In this document: one piece after another, positions 1 through 6,108 of the stretch
Layout of the letters: the number at the start of each line of letters is the position of its first letter
Position numbering within the stretch: position 1 is the first letter of the stretch
Source of the DNA: Acidobacteriota bacterium
Lineage (GTDB): Bacteria > Acidobacteriota > Terriglobia > Terriglobales > Acidobacteriaceae
Direction: 5' to 3'
NCBI GenBank assembly: GCA_028873155.1
Contig: JAGWML010000168.1
Span: 1-6,730, forward strand
DNA: 6,730 nt
Position numbers and translations under genes: made by a program
Notes under the pieces: model-generated
What the model was told of the DNA's origin: nothing
The model's database searches: none
Seen by the model: the letters and a program-made list of their open reading frames with translations, nothing else

Positions 1-1
1 C

Positions 2-106
2 TGGATTGTGGGCATGGTGATTGTAGTGGGCACATATGTGCTGATGGGCCGCCTGGGGATGCGCCGCGAGAAGCTGGGCCCGAGGAGTTACCGCTATGCG
101 GAGTAG
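2..106 (+). CDS. C-terminal tail of an upstream membrane protein (partial, unidentified; possibly a complex I subunit)
   Basis: The frame is open from the left edge and stops at TAG 104-106, giving the last 34 residues of a protein whose start lies outside the window. They form one hydrophobic segment (WIVGMVIVVGTYVLMG) followed by a short basic and polar tail ending in YRYAE. This looks like a final transmembrane helix with a positively charged, probably cytoplasmic, end. Because nuoJ follows after 60 bases, an upstream complex I subunit is expected. NuoH, a membrane protein, fits better than a standard NuoI, which is a soluble ferredoxin-like subunit, but I do not recognise this tail as typical of either. 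A NuoI with an added C-terminal membrane anchor, or an unrelated operon protein, cannot be excluded. The reading frame is clear; the identity is a guess from gene order. Confidence 0.6.
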   Translation, partial: WIVGMVIVVGTYVLMGRLGMRREKLGPRSYRYAE

Positions 107-170
107 GGGAGCGGTGTTGGGACTGATGCGGCGAGTGGACCTGCGCGCGGAAGGGAGCGGCGAGCGATGA
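96..170 (+). CDS. Possible 24-residue leader or coupling peptide between the upstream gene and nuoJ
   Basis: A short frame starts with ATG at 96, inside the last codons of the upstream gene, and ends with TGA at 168-170, overlapping the nuoJ start in an ATGA arrangement. A GAGGAG purine run at 82-87 lies 8 bases before the ATG, which is good ribosome-binding-site spacing. The product would be a small arginine-rich peptide (MRSRGAVLGLMRRVDLRAE and so on) with no recognisable domain or membrane helix. The overlaps at both ends match the style of the other junctions in this operon, so it could act by keeping ribosomes on the message up to nuoJ. In GC-rich DNA a 24-codon frame can easily be chance, and GAGGAG here also encodes residues of the upstream protein. 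I treat it as a candidate only. Confidence 0.25.
   Translation: MRSRGAVLGLMRRVDLRAEGSGER
149..156 (+). promoter_or_regulatory. Ribosome binding site of nuoJ
   Basis: The purine run GGAAGGGA ends 10 bases before the ATG at 167. No in-frame ATG, GTG or TTG start lies between the upstream stop at 104-106 and 167, so this site and start are the only reasonable choice for nuoJ. Confidence 0.6.
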
Positions 171-670
171 GTCCAGTGTTTGTGGTGCTGGCCGCGTTGA
201 CGGTGGCGGGGAGTATCGCGGCGATGACGCTGCGCAACCTGGTGCACTGCGCGCTCGCGGTGGCCGTTGCGTTTGCGGGACTGGCGATGCTGTTTCTGCA
301 GCTGGGCGCGGAGTTTGTGGGCTTCGTGCAGATCCTGGTGTATGTGGGCGCTGTGGCGATTCTTGTAGTGTTTGCGATTCTGCTGACGCGCGCGACCGAG
401 GATAGCAAAGCAGGCGCGGTTTTCAGCAGGACCTGGCTGAGTGGGCTGGTGATTGCGGCTGCGGTGTTCGCGGCGCTGGGGTGGGCGGTATTGCGCTCGA
501 TGCAGGGACTGGCGCGAGGAGCAGAGCAGCCAGAGGTGACGGTGCAGCAGATTGGCGAGGCGCTGATGAGCCGCTTTGTGCTGCCATTGGAGATTGTTGC
601 GCTGCTGCTGACGGCGGCGCTGGTGGGCGCGGTGATTGTGGCCATGTTTGACAGGGAGGGCGCGCGATGA
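167..670 (+). CDS. nuoJ: NADH-quinone oxidoreductase subunit J (NuoJ, ND6 homologue)
   Basis: This is a complete 167-residue integral membrane subunit of complex I, of usual length for the family. NuoJ sits between the quinone-reducing module and the antiporter-like subunits, and its third helix carries the flexible bulge linked to coupling. Five hydrophobic segments are visible at about residues 3-20, 26-47, 51-73, 89-110 and 136-160. The family core is clear: LRNLVHCAL in the first loop and second helix, then LGAEFVGFVQILVYVGAVAI across the third helix, including the conserved VYVGA stretch, and LPLEIVALLLTAALVGAVIV in the last helix. The only other extended segment is a polar loop at about 112-133. 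Its stop overlaps the nuoK start by four bases. Start choice: ATG at 167 with a purine-rich site before it. Nothing is truncated or unusual. Confidence 0.96.
   Translation: MSPVFVVLAALTVAGSIAAMTLRNLVHCALAVAVAFAGLAMLFLQLGAEFVGFVQILVYVGAVAILVVFAILLTRATEDSKAGAVFSRTWLSGLVIAAAVFAALGWAVLRSMQGLARGAEQPEVTVQQIGEALMSRFVLPLEIVALLLTAALVGAVIVAMFDREGAR
653..659 (+). promoter_or_regulatory. Ribosome binding site of nuoK inside the end of nuoJ
   Basis: AGGGAGG lies 7 bases before the nuoK ATG at 667, a near-ideal Shine-Dalgarno match and spacing. It lies within the last nuoJ codons, so nuoK can be started both by coupling through the ATGA overlap and directly. Confidence 0.7.
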
Positions 671-990
671 CGTGTTTCTCCACACCGCTTGCGGGGTATC
701 TGCTGCTGGCGGCGCTGCTGTTTGCGATTGGGCTTGCGGGTGCGCTGACGCGGCGAAACGCGATTCTGGTGCTGATCGGGATTGAGCTGATGCTGAATGC
801 GGCGAACCTGAATTTTATTGCCTTCTGGCGTTTCGGGCCGCATCCAGAGGCGTTGACGGGATTGATGTTTGCGGTGTTTTCGATCGCCGTGGCGGCTGCG
901 GAGGCCGCGGTGGGGCTGGGCTTGGTGATTCAGATTCATCGCCACTTGAAGACGGCGGATCTGGACCAGATCAACAGGATGAAGGGGTAG
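667..990 (+). CDS. nuoK: NADH-quinone oxidoreductase subunit K (NuoK, ND4L homologue)
   Basis: This complete 107-residue, three-helix subunit of complex I forms, with NuoJ, the link that carries protonation changes from the quinone site into the pumping subunits. Helices are at about residues 8-27, 33-53 and 65-90. Both buried acids of the family are present: Glu40 in IGIELMLNAANL, matching E. coli Glu36, and Glu79 in AVAAAEAAVGLGL, matching E. coli Glu72. The C-terminal tail (HRHLKTADLDQINRMKG) also follows the E. coli pattern of a polar end finishing in M-R/K-G. One small difference is that the loop before helix three reads TGLMFA where E. coli has DGQVMY, so the common glutamine is a leucine. 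The gene overlaps nuoJ by four bases and ends four bases before nuoL. The function is secure by family. Confidence 0.97.
   Translation: MTCFSTPLAGYLLLAALLFAIGLAGALTRRNAILVLIGIELMLNAANLNFIAFWRFGPHPEALTGLMFAVFSIAVAAAEAAVGLGLVIQIHRHLKTADLDQINRMKG
982..987 (+). promoter_or_regulatory. Ribosome binding site of nuoL
   Basis: AAGGGG lies 7 bases before the ATG at 995, at the very end of nuoK. It supports the 995 start over the in-frame ATG at 1037, which has no comparable purine run close by (only a short CGGGA directly before it). Confidence 0.55.
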
Positions 991-994
991 GAGA

Positions 995-3085
995 ATGCTG
1001 ATCCAGGAAGAACTGACGGCGGCCTTTCATCCGGGAATGCAGGCCTGCGCTTCCACTGTGACGCAGTATCTGTGGCTGATTCCGGCGATGCCGATTGTGG
1101 CTTCGGGCGTGATTGCTCTGCTGAAGCAGCCGCGGCGGAAACCGGCGGCGGCGCTGGCAATTGGATCGCTGGGGCTTTCGCTGCTGGTGGCGCTGGCGGC
1201 GCTTGCGCATGTGGTGCGGGACTGGACGCAGCACATCGCGGTGCGCGAGACGGTGAACTTCACCTGGATGCAGGTGGGCGCCTCGCATGTGGAACTGGGA
1301 TGGGTGCTGGACCCGCTGGCCGCGGTGATGATGGTGATGGTGTGCTTTGTCGGCTTGCTGATCTTCATCTATTCAGTTGGCTACATGGAGCACGACGAGA
1401 ACTTCACGCGCTTCTTCTGCTTCCTGGCGCTGTTTGCGGGGGCGATGCTGGGTGTGGTGATTGCCAACTCGCTGCTGCTGCTCTTCATGGGCTGGGAGCT
1501 GGTGGGCCTGACGTCATATCTGCTGATCGGGTTCTGGTATCAGAAGCCCTCGGCGGCTGCGGCGGCGAAGAAGGCGTTTCTGACGACGCGTGTGGGCGAC
1601 ATCTTCTTCCTGCTGGGGATGGTGTGGCTGTTTGCGCAGACGGGGACTCTGCTCTTCTATAACAGCGGAGCGGGCTCGATGGAGCCACTGGCGCTGGGCG
1701 GAATGCTGGCGACGCCTTCGGCACTGGGGCTGACGGCGGCGGGCGCGATTGGGCTGCTGATTTTCGCGGGCGCGGCTGGCAAGAGCGGCCAGCTTCCGCT
1801 GCATGTGTGGCTGCCGGATGCGATGGAAGGTCCAACACCGGTGTCAGCGCTGATTCACGCGGCTACGATGGTGGCCGCGGGCGTGTACCTGGTGGCGCGC
1901 GTGTACCCGCTGATGTCGGCTGGGATTGTGCCGGGCGGCTCGACGGCGGCGTTGACCGTGGTGACTTGGGTGGGTGCGGCGACGGCGGTGTTCGCGGCAC
2001 TGATTGCGGTGGCGCAGAACGACATCAAACGGATTCTGGCTTACTCGACGGTCTCGCAGCTTGGGTACATGATGGCTGGCCTAGGGATGGGCGGCGTGGC
2101 GGTGGGCATGTTCCACCTGATTACGCACGCGTTCTTCAAGGCGCTGCTGTTCATGGGCGCGGGTTCGGTGATTCACGGATGCCATGAGGAGCAGGACGTG
2201 CGGAAGATGGGCGGGTTGCGCAGCGAGATGCCGCTGACCTTCCCGACCTATGCGGTGGGCATGCTGGCGCTATGCGGCGTGCCAATTTTCTTCTCCGGAT
2301 TCTGGAGCAAGGACGCGATTCTGGAGTCTGCGCACGGATGGGCGCTCTCGCATGCGCCGTTTTACATGCTGGTGTTTGGCGCGGTGCTGACAGCGTTCTA
2401 CATGACGCGGCAGGTGAGCTACGTGTTCTTTGGGACGTGGCGCGGGCATGGGCATGCACACGAGAGCCCCGCGGTGATGACGATGCCGCTCGCGATTCTG
2501 GCCTTCTTTGCGATGGCTCTGGGATTGATTGGGACGCCGGCTTGGCCGTGGTTCCGGGCGTTTCTCGATAGCCGCGCGGCCGATCTGGATATGCGCGCGT
2601 TTGCCGAGCCTGCGTGGCTGATGCTGCTGGGGACATCTACGGTGATTGTGGTGGTGGGAATTGGCGCGGGTTGGCTGCTCTATGGAAGCAAGTCGCCCGC
2701 AGCCGAGGAGCCGGACGCGCTGGAGCGCGCGCTGCCGCCGGTGTGGGTGGCGCTGCATAACCGGCTGTATGTGGATGAATTCTATGGCGTGACGGTGATT
2801 GCTTTTTATGGCTGGTGGGCCAGGGTAGCTGACTGGCTGGACCGCTTTGTGTGGGGTGGCGTGGTGGCGGCAGTGGCATGGCTGTTCCGCGGCTGGGCGC
2901 AGTTGAACCGGCTGATTGATGTGCATGGAGTGGACGGCGGCTTCGATAAAGGCTGCGACGAACTGGCGGCAGGCGGCGGGCTTATCTCTCGCGTGCAGTC
3001 GGGGCGTGTGCAGAGCTACCTGCGGCTGTTGGCACTGGCGGTAGTGCTGCTGGCAGCGATTCTTTTCTGGAGCAGCCGAGGATGA
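995..3085 (+). CDS. nuoL: NADH-quinone oxidoreductase subunit L (NuoL, ND5 homologue) with a lengthened lateral helix
   Basis: This is the distal antiporter-like proton-pumping subunit of complex I. At 696 residues it is well above the roughly 610 of E. coli NuoL. The expected channel residues are all present: Glu168 in FMGWELVGL (TM5), Asp202 in RVGDIFF, Lys263 in AGKSGQLPLHVWLP (TM7), His288 in ALIHAATM (TM8), His374, His378 and Lys382 in HLITHAFFKALL (TM11), and Lys439 in FSGFWSKDAI (TM12). About 15 helices are followed by the lateral helix that braces the membrane arm and a last anchor helix at about 673-692. Two regions account for the extra length. One is a polar N-terminal stretch of about 24 residues before TM1 (YLWLIPAMP). 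The other is an insertion of roughly 25 residues in the lateral helix, between LYVDEFY (591-597) and VDGGFDKG (646-653). A His-rich loop (GHGHAHE) at about 484-490 is also seen in E. coli-type NuoL. The ATG at 1037 is an alternative start. It overlaps the next gene by four bases. Confidence 0.97.
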   Translation: MLIQEELTAAFHPGMQACASTVTQYLWLIPAMPIVASGVIALLKQPRRKPAAALAIGSLGLSLLVALAALAHVVRDWTQHIAVRETVNFTWMQVGASHVELGWVLDPLAAVMMVMVCFVGLLIFIYSVGYMEHDENFTRFFCFLALFAGAMLGVVIANSLLLLFMGWELVGLTSYLLIGFWYQKPSAAAAAKKAFLTTRVGDIFFLLGMVWLFAQTGTLLFYNSGAGSMEPLALGGMLATPSALGLTAAGAIGLLIFAGAAGKSGQLPLHVWLPDAMEGPTPVSALIHAATMVAAGVYLVARVYPLMSAGIVPGGSTAALTVVTWVGAATAVFAALIAVAQNDIKRILAYSTVSQLGYMMAGLGMGGVAVGMFHLITHAFFKALLFMGAGSVIHGCHEEQDVRKMGGLRSEMPLTFPTYAVGMLALCGVPIFFSGFWSKDAILESAHGWALSHAPFYMLVFGAVLTAFYMTRQVSYVFFGTWRGHGHAHESPAVMTMPLAILAFFAMALGLIGTPAWPWFRAFLDSRAADLDMRAFAEPAWLMLLGTSTVIVVVGIGAGWLLYGSKSPAAEEPDALERALPPVWVALHNRLYVDEFYGVTVIAFYGWWARVADWLDRFVWGGVVAAVAWLFRGWAQLNRLIDVHGVDGGFDKGCDELAAGGGLISRVQSGRVQSYLRLLALAVVLLAAILFWSSRG
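3069..3072 (+). promoter_or_regulatory. Weak ribosome binding site of the first nuoM, within the end of nuoL
   Basis: GGAG lies 9 bases before the ATG at 3082, with a second purine patch (GAGG) touching the start codon. The site is weak, and initiation probably relies mainly on coupling through the ATGA overlap with nuoL. Confidence 0.4.
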
Positions 3086-4599
3086 ACGGACTTCCTGTAC
3101 TGACGCTGCTGACAGTGCTGCCTGTGGTGGGGGCGGTCATTGCTCTGTTTGCCGGAAAGCATGCGCGGGGCGTGGCGCTGCTGACGTCGCTGGTTGGGCT
3201 TGCAATTTCGCTGGTGGTATGGACGCATCTGCCGGCGGATGGATCGATGGGCATGGTGGAACGCATGCCGTGGGCGCCCTCGCTGGGGATTGAGTATCAC
3301 CTGGGCGTGGATGGGCTGGGCGCGCTGATGCTGGTGCTTTCTGCGCTGGTGACCCTGATGAGCGTGGATGCGGCGCACCATGTGCATCGGCAACCGGGGC
3401 TGTACTTCGCGCTGGTGCTTCTGCTGGAAGCAGGACTGTTCGGGTCGTTTACGGCGTTGAATTTCTTTCACTGGTTCCTGTTCTGGGAGCTGAGCCTGAT
3501 TCCAGCGTTCTTCCTGATCAAGTTGTGGGGCGGGGCGAAGCGCGGGCCGGCGGCGACACAGTTCTTCGTGTACACGATGGCGGGCAGCGTGGCGCTGCTG
3601 CTGTCGTTCCTTGCGGTGTTTCTGTCGACGGGGTCGATGGACTTCGAACAACTGGCGGCCATGGCAGCCGCAGGCACGCTGGAGCAGGCGGTGGTTGCGC
3701 ACCTGGGACCGGTGATGCTCTGGCTGGCGATGGGCGTGCTGGCTGGGTTCGCGGTGAAGGTGCCGTTGGCTCCGTTCCACACATGGCTACCGGCGACCTA
3801 CTCCGAGGCGCCATCGCCGGTGACGATGTTGCTGACCGGCGCGATGTCGAAGATGGGCGTGTATGGCCTGTTGCGGATCGCGGTACCGCTCTTCGGCCAC
3901 CAGATTGCACAGGTGCGGACGCCCCTGCTTGTATTGGCGGTGATCACGGTGGTGATGGGCGCGTGGGCTGCAGCGGCGCAGAAGGATTTGAAACGCGTCT
4001 TTGCGTACTCGTCAGTGAACCACCTGGGCTATTGCCTGCTGGGGATCTTTGCGCTGGCAATTCCGTCGGCAGGGGCAGCGGCGCAGACAAGCCAGGCCGC
4101 GGCGCTGAATGGCGTGATTCTGCAGATGTTCAACCATGGCGTGACGGCCGGTGCGCTGTTCTGGTTTATCGCCATGATGCAGGAGCGCAGCGGCGGCGAG
4201 CGGGGCATCGACCACTTTGGCGGGTTACGCAAGCCTGCACCGGTCCTGGCCGGGTTGATGGGGATTGCGCTGTTCTCATCGCTAGGCCTGCCCGGGTTGA
4301 ACGGGTTTGTGGGCGAGTTTCTGATCTTCCGCGGCGTCTTTCCGCTGAACTGGCAGGCGGCCGCGATTTCTGTGCTCGGACTGCTGATTACGGCAGCCGT
4401 GATTCTGACGGTGATCCAGAAGGTCTTTACTGGACCGGTTCCCGAGAAGTGGGCGAGCTTCCCGGATATGCATGGCGGTGAGCGGCTGGCGATGGCGCCG
4501 GTGATCGGCATCATGCTGCTGCTGGGGCTGCTGCCACAACTGGTGCTGGAGCACGTGAACCCGACGGTGATGTACCTGCTGGCGCACTGGAGATTTTAG
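3082..4599 (+). CDS. nuoM: NADH-quinone oxidoreductase subunit M, copy 1 (NuoM, ND4 homologue)
   Basis: This is a complete 505-residue antiporter-like membrane subunit of complex I, normal in length (E. coli NuoM is about 509). All the key channel residues are in place: Glu136 in FWELSLIP (TM5), Lys226 in FAVKVPLAPFHTWLP (TM7), Lys257 in GAMSKMGVYG (TM8), His314 in NHLGY, His351 in MFNHGVTAG (TM11) and Glu412 in GFVGEFLIF (TM12). It should therefore be a competent proton channel. Around 14 hydrophobic helices can be traced, with the family landmark GLPGLNGF at about 402-409. The segment after TM7 reads ATYSEAPSPVTM, unlike the HVAAPTAASM of the second copy, so the two come from different NuoM branches. 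It overlaps nuoL by four bases and abuts the second nuoM with no spacer. Mrp antiporter or hydrogenase relatives are unlikely because the surrounding genes are ordinary nuoJKL and nuoN. Confidence 0.95.
   Translation: MNGLPVLTLLTVLPVVGAVIALFAGKHARGVALLTSLVGLAISLVVWTHLPADGSMGMVERMPWAPSLGIEYHLGVDGLGALMLVLSALVTLMSVDAAHHVHRQPGLYFALVLLLEAGLFGSFTALNFFHWFLFWELSLIPAFFLIKLWGGAKRGPAATQFFVYTMAGSVALLLSFLAVFLSTGSMDFEQLAAMAAAGTLEQAVVAHLGPVMLWLAMGVLAGFAVKVPLAPFHTWLPATYSEAPSPVTMLLTGAMSKMGVYGLLRIAVPLFGHQIAQVRTPLLVLAVITVVMGAWAAAAQKDLKRVFAYSSVNHLGYCLLGIFALAIPSAGAAAQTSQAAALNGVILQMFNHGVTAGALFWFIAMMQERSGGERGIDHFGGLRKPAPVLAGLMGIALFSSLGLPGLNGFVGEFLIFRGVFPLNWQAAAISVLGLLITAAVILTVIQKVFTGPVPEKWASFPDMHGGERLAMAPVIGIMLLLGLLPQLVLEHVNPTVMYLLAHWRF
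4589..4592 (+). promoter_or_regulatory. Ribosome binding site of the second nuoM
   Basis: GGAG, in the context CTGGAGA, lies 7 bases before the ATG at 4600. The start codon follows the TAG of the first nuoM directly, so reinitiation is also possible. Confidence 0.5.
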
Positions 4600-6108
4600 A
4601 TGCTTGCCTGGACGATTTATCTCTCATTTGCCGGTGCGCTGGTGGAGGCGCTGCTGCCGAAGAACCGGCCCGCGCTGGCGCGATGGTTTGCGCTGGCGGT
4701 GGCGGTGACCGGCCTGGCGCTGGCGGTGGCTGGATTCTTTGCGGGAGCGCCGAGCCACTTTGCGAAGACGGTGATTGTGGATGTGCCTTGGGTGCCGGGG
4801 ATGGGCATTCACTACCTGCTGGCTGCGGATGGCATCAGCCTTGTGGTGGTGCTGCTGACGGGACTGGCGGCGGTGGCGGGCGTGCTGTTCAGCTGGAATA
4901 TCGAGCTGCGCACCAACGAGTTCTTCGCGTTCTTCCTAGCTCTGATCGGCGGCGTGTATGGCGTCTTCCTGAGCTACGACCTGTTTCTGCTGTTTGTGTT
5001 CTACGAGATTGCGATTGTGCCGAAGTACTTCCTGATTGCGATCTGGGGCTCAACGCGGCGGGAGTATGGCGCGATGAAGCTGGCGCTGTATTCGTTTGTG
5101 GGTTCGGCGATGGTGCTGATCGGGCTGCTGGCGGCGTATGCGTCGTCGGGCGGCCATTCGACAGGGCTCGTGGATCTGGCGCATGCGGGTCTGCCGGCGA
5201 GTGAACAGATGTGGCTGTTCCCGCTGGTCTTTACGGGCTTCGCGATTCTGGCGGGCATGTGGCCGTTTCATACATGGGCGCCAACAGGCCACGTTGCGGC
5301 GCCGACGGCGGCTTCGATGTTGCTGGCCGGCGTGGTGATGAAGCTGGGCGCCTACGGGTGCCTGCGTGTGGCGATCTCGCTCTTCCCGCGCGGGATGGAT
5401 CCGTGGGGTGTGTCGTTCCTGGGGATTGGGTCGTGGCGTGATGTGTTCGCGGTGCTGGCGGTGGTCGGGATTGTGTATGGCGCGCTGGTGGCGCTGGCGC
5501 AGACCGACTTCAAGTTTGTCATCGGCTACTCCAGCGTGAGCCACATGGGATTTGTGCTGCTGGGGCTGGTGACGCTGAACCAGATTGGCATGACAGGCGC
5601 GGTGCTGCAGATGTTCTCGCACGGCGTGATTGCGGGACTGCTGTTCGCGATTGTGGGCCGCATTGTGTATGAGCGCACGCATACGCGGCAACTGGCAGAG
5701 CTGGAGACGATGCACCTGTCGAAGCGGCTGCCGTTTGCGGCGTGGGCGTTTGTGCTGGCAGGCATGGCGTCGATGGGGCTGCCGGGCTTCTCAGGATTTA
5801 TCGCGGAGCTGCAGGTGCTGGTGGGCGCATGGGTGGCCAAGCCGGCGTGGACTGTTCTGGCGGGCGTCGGCATCGTGGTGGGCGTGGCATATACGTGGCG
5901 CGCGCTGCAGAAGGCATTCTTCAGCGATGCGCAGGCGAGTCCGCACATCCATGAACACGGACACGAGCTGGCCGCAATGACATGGCCGGAGGTGACGGGT
6001 ACAGTGCTGTTGTTTGGCGCGACCCTGGCGGTGGGGCTGTATCCACGGCTGCTGCTGGACGCGATTGAACCGGCGGTGCAGACGCTGCTTGCGGGAGGGG
6101 TGCGATGA
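4600..6108 (+). CDS. nuoM: NADH-quinone oxidoreductase subunit M, copy 2 (divergent NuoM; extra antiporter-like subunit, TM7 lysine replaced)
   Basis: This is a second complete NuoM-type antiporter-like protein of 502 residues. It keeps Glu136 in FYEIAIVPKYF (TM5), His224 in MWPFHTWAP, Lys248 in GVVMKLGAYG (TM8), Lys305 and His315 in the TDFKFVIGYSSVSHMGF region, His341 in MFSHGVIAG (TM11), Glu403 in GFIAELQVL (TM12) and the GLPGFSGF landmark. It differs from copy 1 at a central position: the TM7 segment FAILAGMWPFHTWAP aligns without gaps to FAVKVPLAPFHTWLP, so the channel lysine is Leu217. I see no replacement lysine in that helix. From residue 124 to 174 the two copies align without gaps, and I count 16 of 51 identities, so this is an old divergence and not a recent tandem copy. 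A His-rich stretch (PHIHEHGHE, 448-456) sits in a loop near the end. It abuts copy 1 and overlaps nuoN by four bases. The likely role is a fourth channel unit of an extended complex I, by inference from known 2M operons. Confidence 0.94.
   Translation: MLAWTIYLSFAGALVEALLPKNRPALARWFALAVAVTGLALAVAGFFAGAPSHFAKTVIVDVPWVPGMGIHYLLAADGISLVVVLLTGLAAVAGVLFSWNIELRTNEFFAFFLALIGGVYGVFLSYDLFLLFVFYEIAIVPKYFLIAIWGSTRREYGAMKLALYSFVGSAMVLIGLLAAYASSGGHSTGLVDLAHAGLPASEQMWLFPLVFTGFAILAGMWPFHTWAPTGHVAAPTAASMLLAGVVMKLGAYGCLRVAISLFPRGMDPWGVSFLGIGSWRDVFAVLAVVGIVYGALVALAQTDFKFVIGYSSVSHMGFVLLGLVTLNQIGMTGAVLQMFSHGVIAGLLFAIVGRIVYERTHTRQLAELETMHLSKRLPFAAWAFVLAGMASMGLPGFSGFIAELQVLVGAWVAKPAWTVLAGVGIVVGVAYTWRALQKAFFSDAQASPHIHEHGHELAAMTWPEVTGTVLLFGATLAVGLYPRLLLDAIEPAVQTLLAGGVR
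6093..6098 (+). promoter_or_regulatory. Ribosome binding site of nuoN inside the end of the second nuoM
   Basis: GGGAGG, within GGGAGGGG, lies 6 bases before the nuoN ATG at 6105. It is one of the stronger sites in the window and supports the 6105 start in an ATGA overlap. Confidence 0.65.

Noticed and set aside
104..169. The upstream gene and nuoJ share a frame, with only the TAG at 104-106 between them and no other stop before the nuoJ ATG, raising readthrough or a broken fusion
   Set aside because: nuoJ has its own ribosome binding site and a normal N-terminus, the linker has no conserved look, and an open run of 20 codons is unremarkable in GC-rich DNA.
94..945. Long open frame of 283 codons on the minus strand over nuoJ and nuoK
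   Set aside because: It is antisense to two clearly recognisable genes, its product is arginine, proline and serine rich with no family pattern, and such frames are common opposite GC-rich coding sequence.
1037..1039. Alternative in-frame start for nuoL at residue Met15
   Set aside because: It would remove most of an unusual polar N-terminal stretch, but the ATG at 995 has a well-spaced purine-rich site and fits the tight operon spacing. It cannot be fully excluded.
3016..3780. 254-codon minus-strand frame over the nuoL/nuoM junction
   Set aside because: The translation is Arg/His/Gln rich without structure and is entirely explained by the opposite strand's GC-rich codons.
3525..4481. 318-codon plus-strand frame inside the first nuoM
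   Set aside because: It is out of frame within a well-supported gene, and its Gly/Arg/Ala/Asp-rich product resembles no protein family. The same applies to the shorter one at 1072-1662 inside nuoL.
3082..6108. Recent tandem duplication or assembly duplication of nuoM
   Set aside because: The copies share only about a third of residues in an alignable stretch, differ around TM7, and show no long shared DNA repeat.
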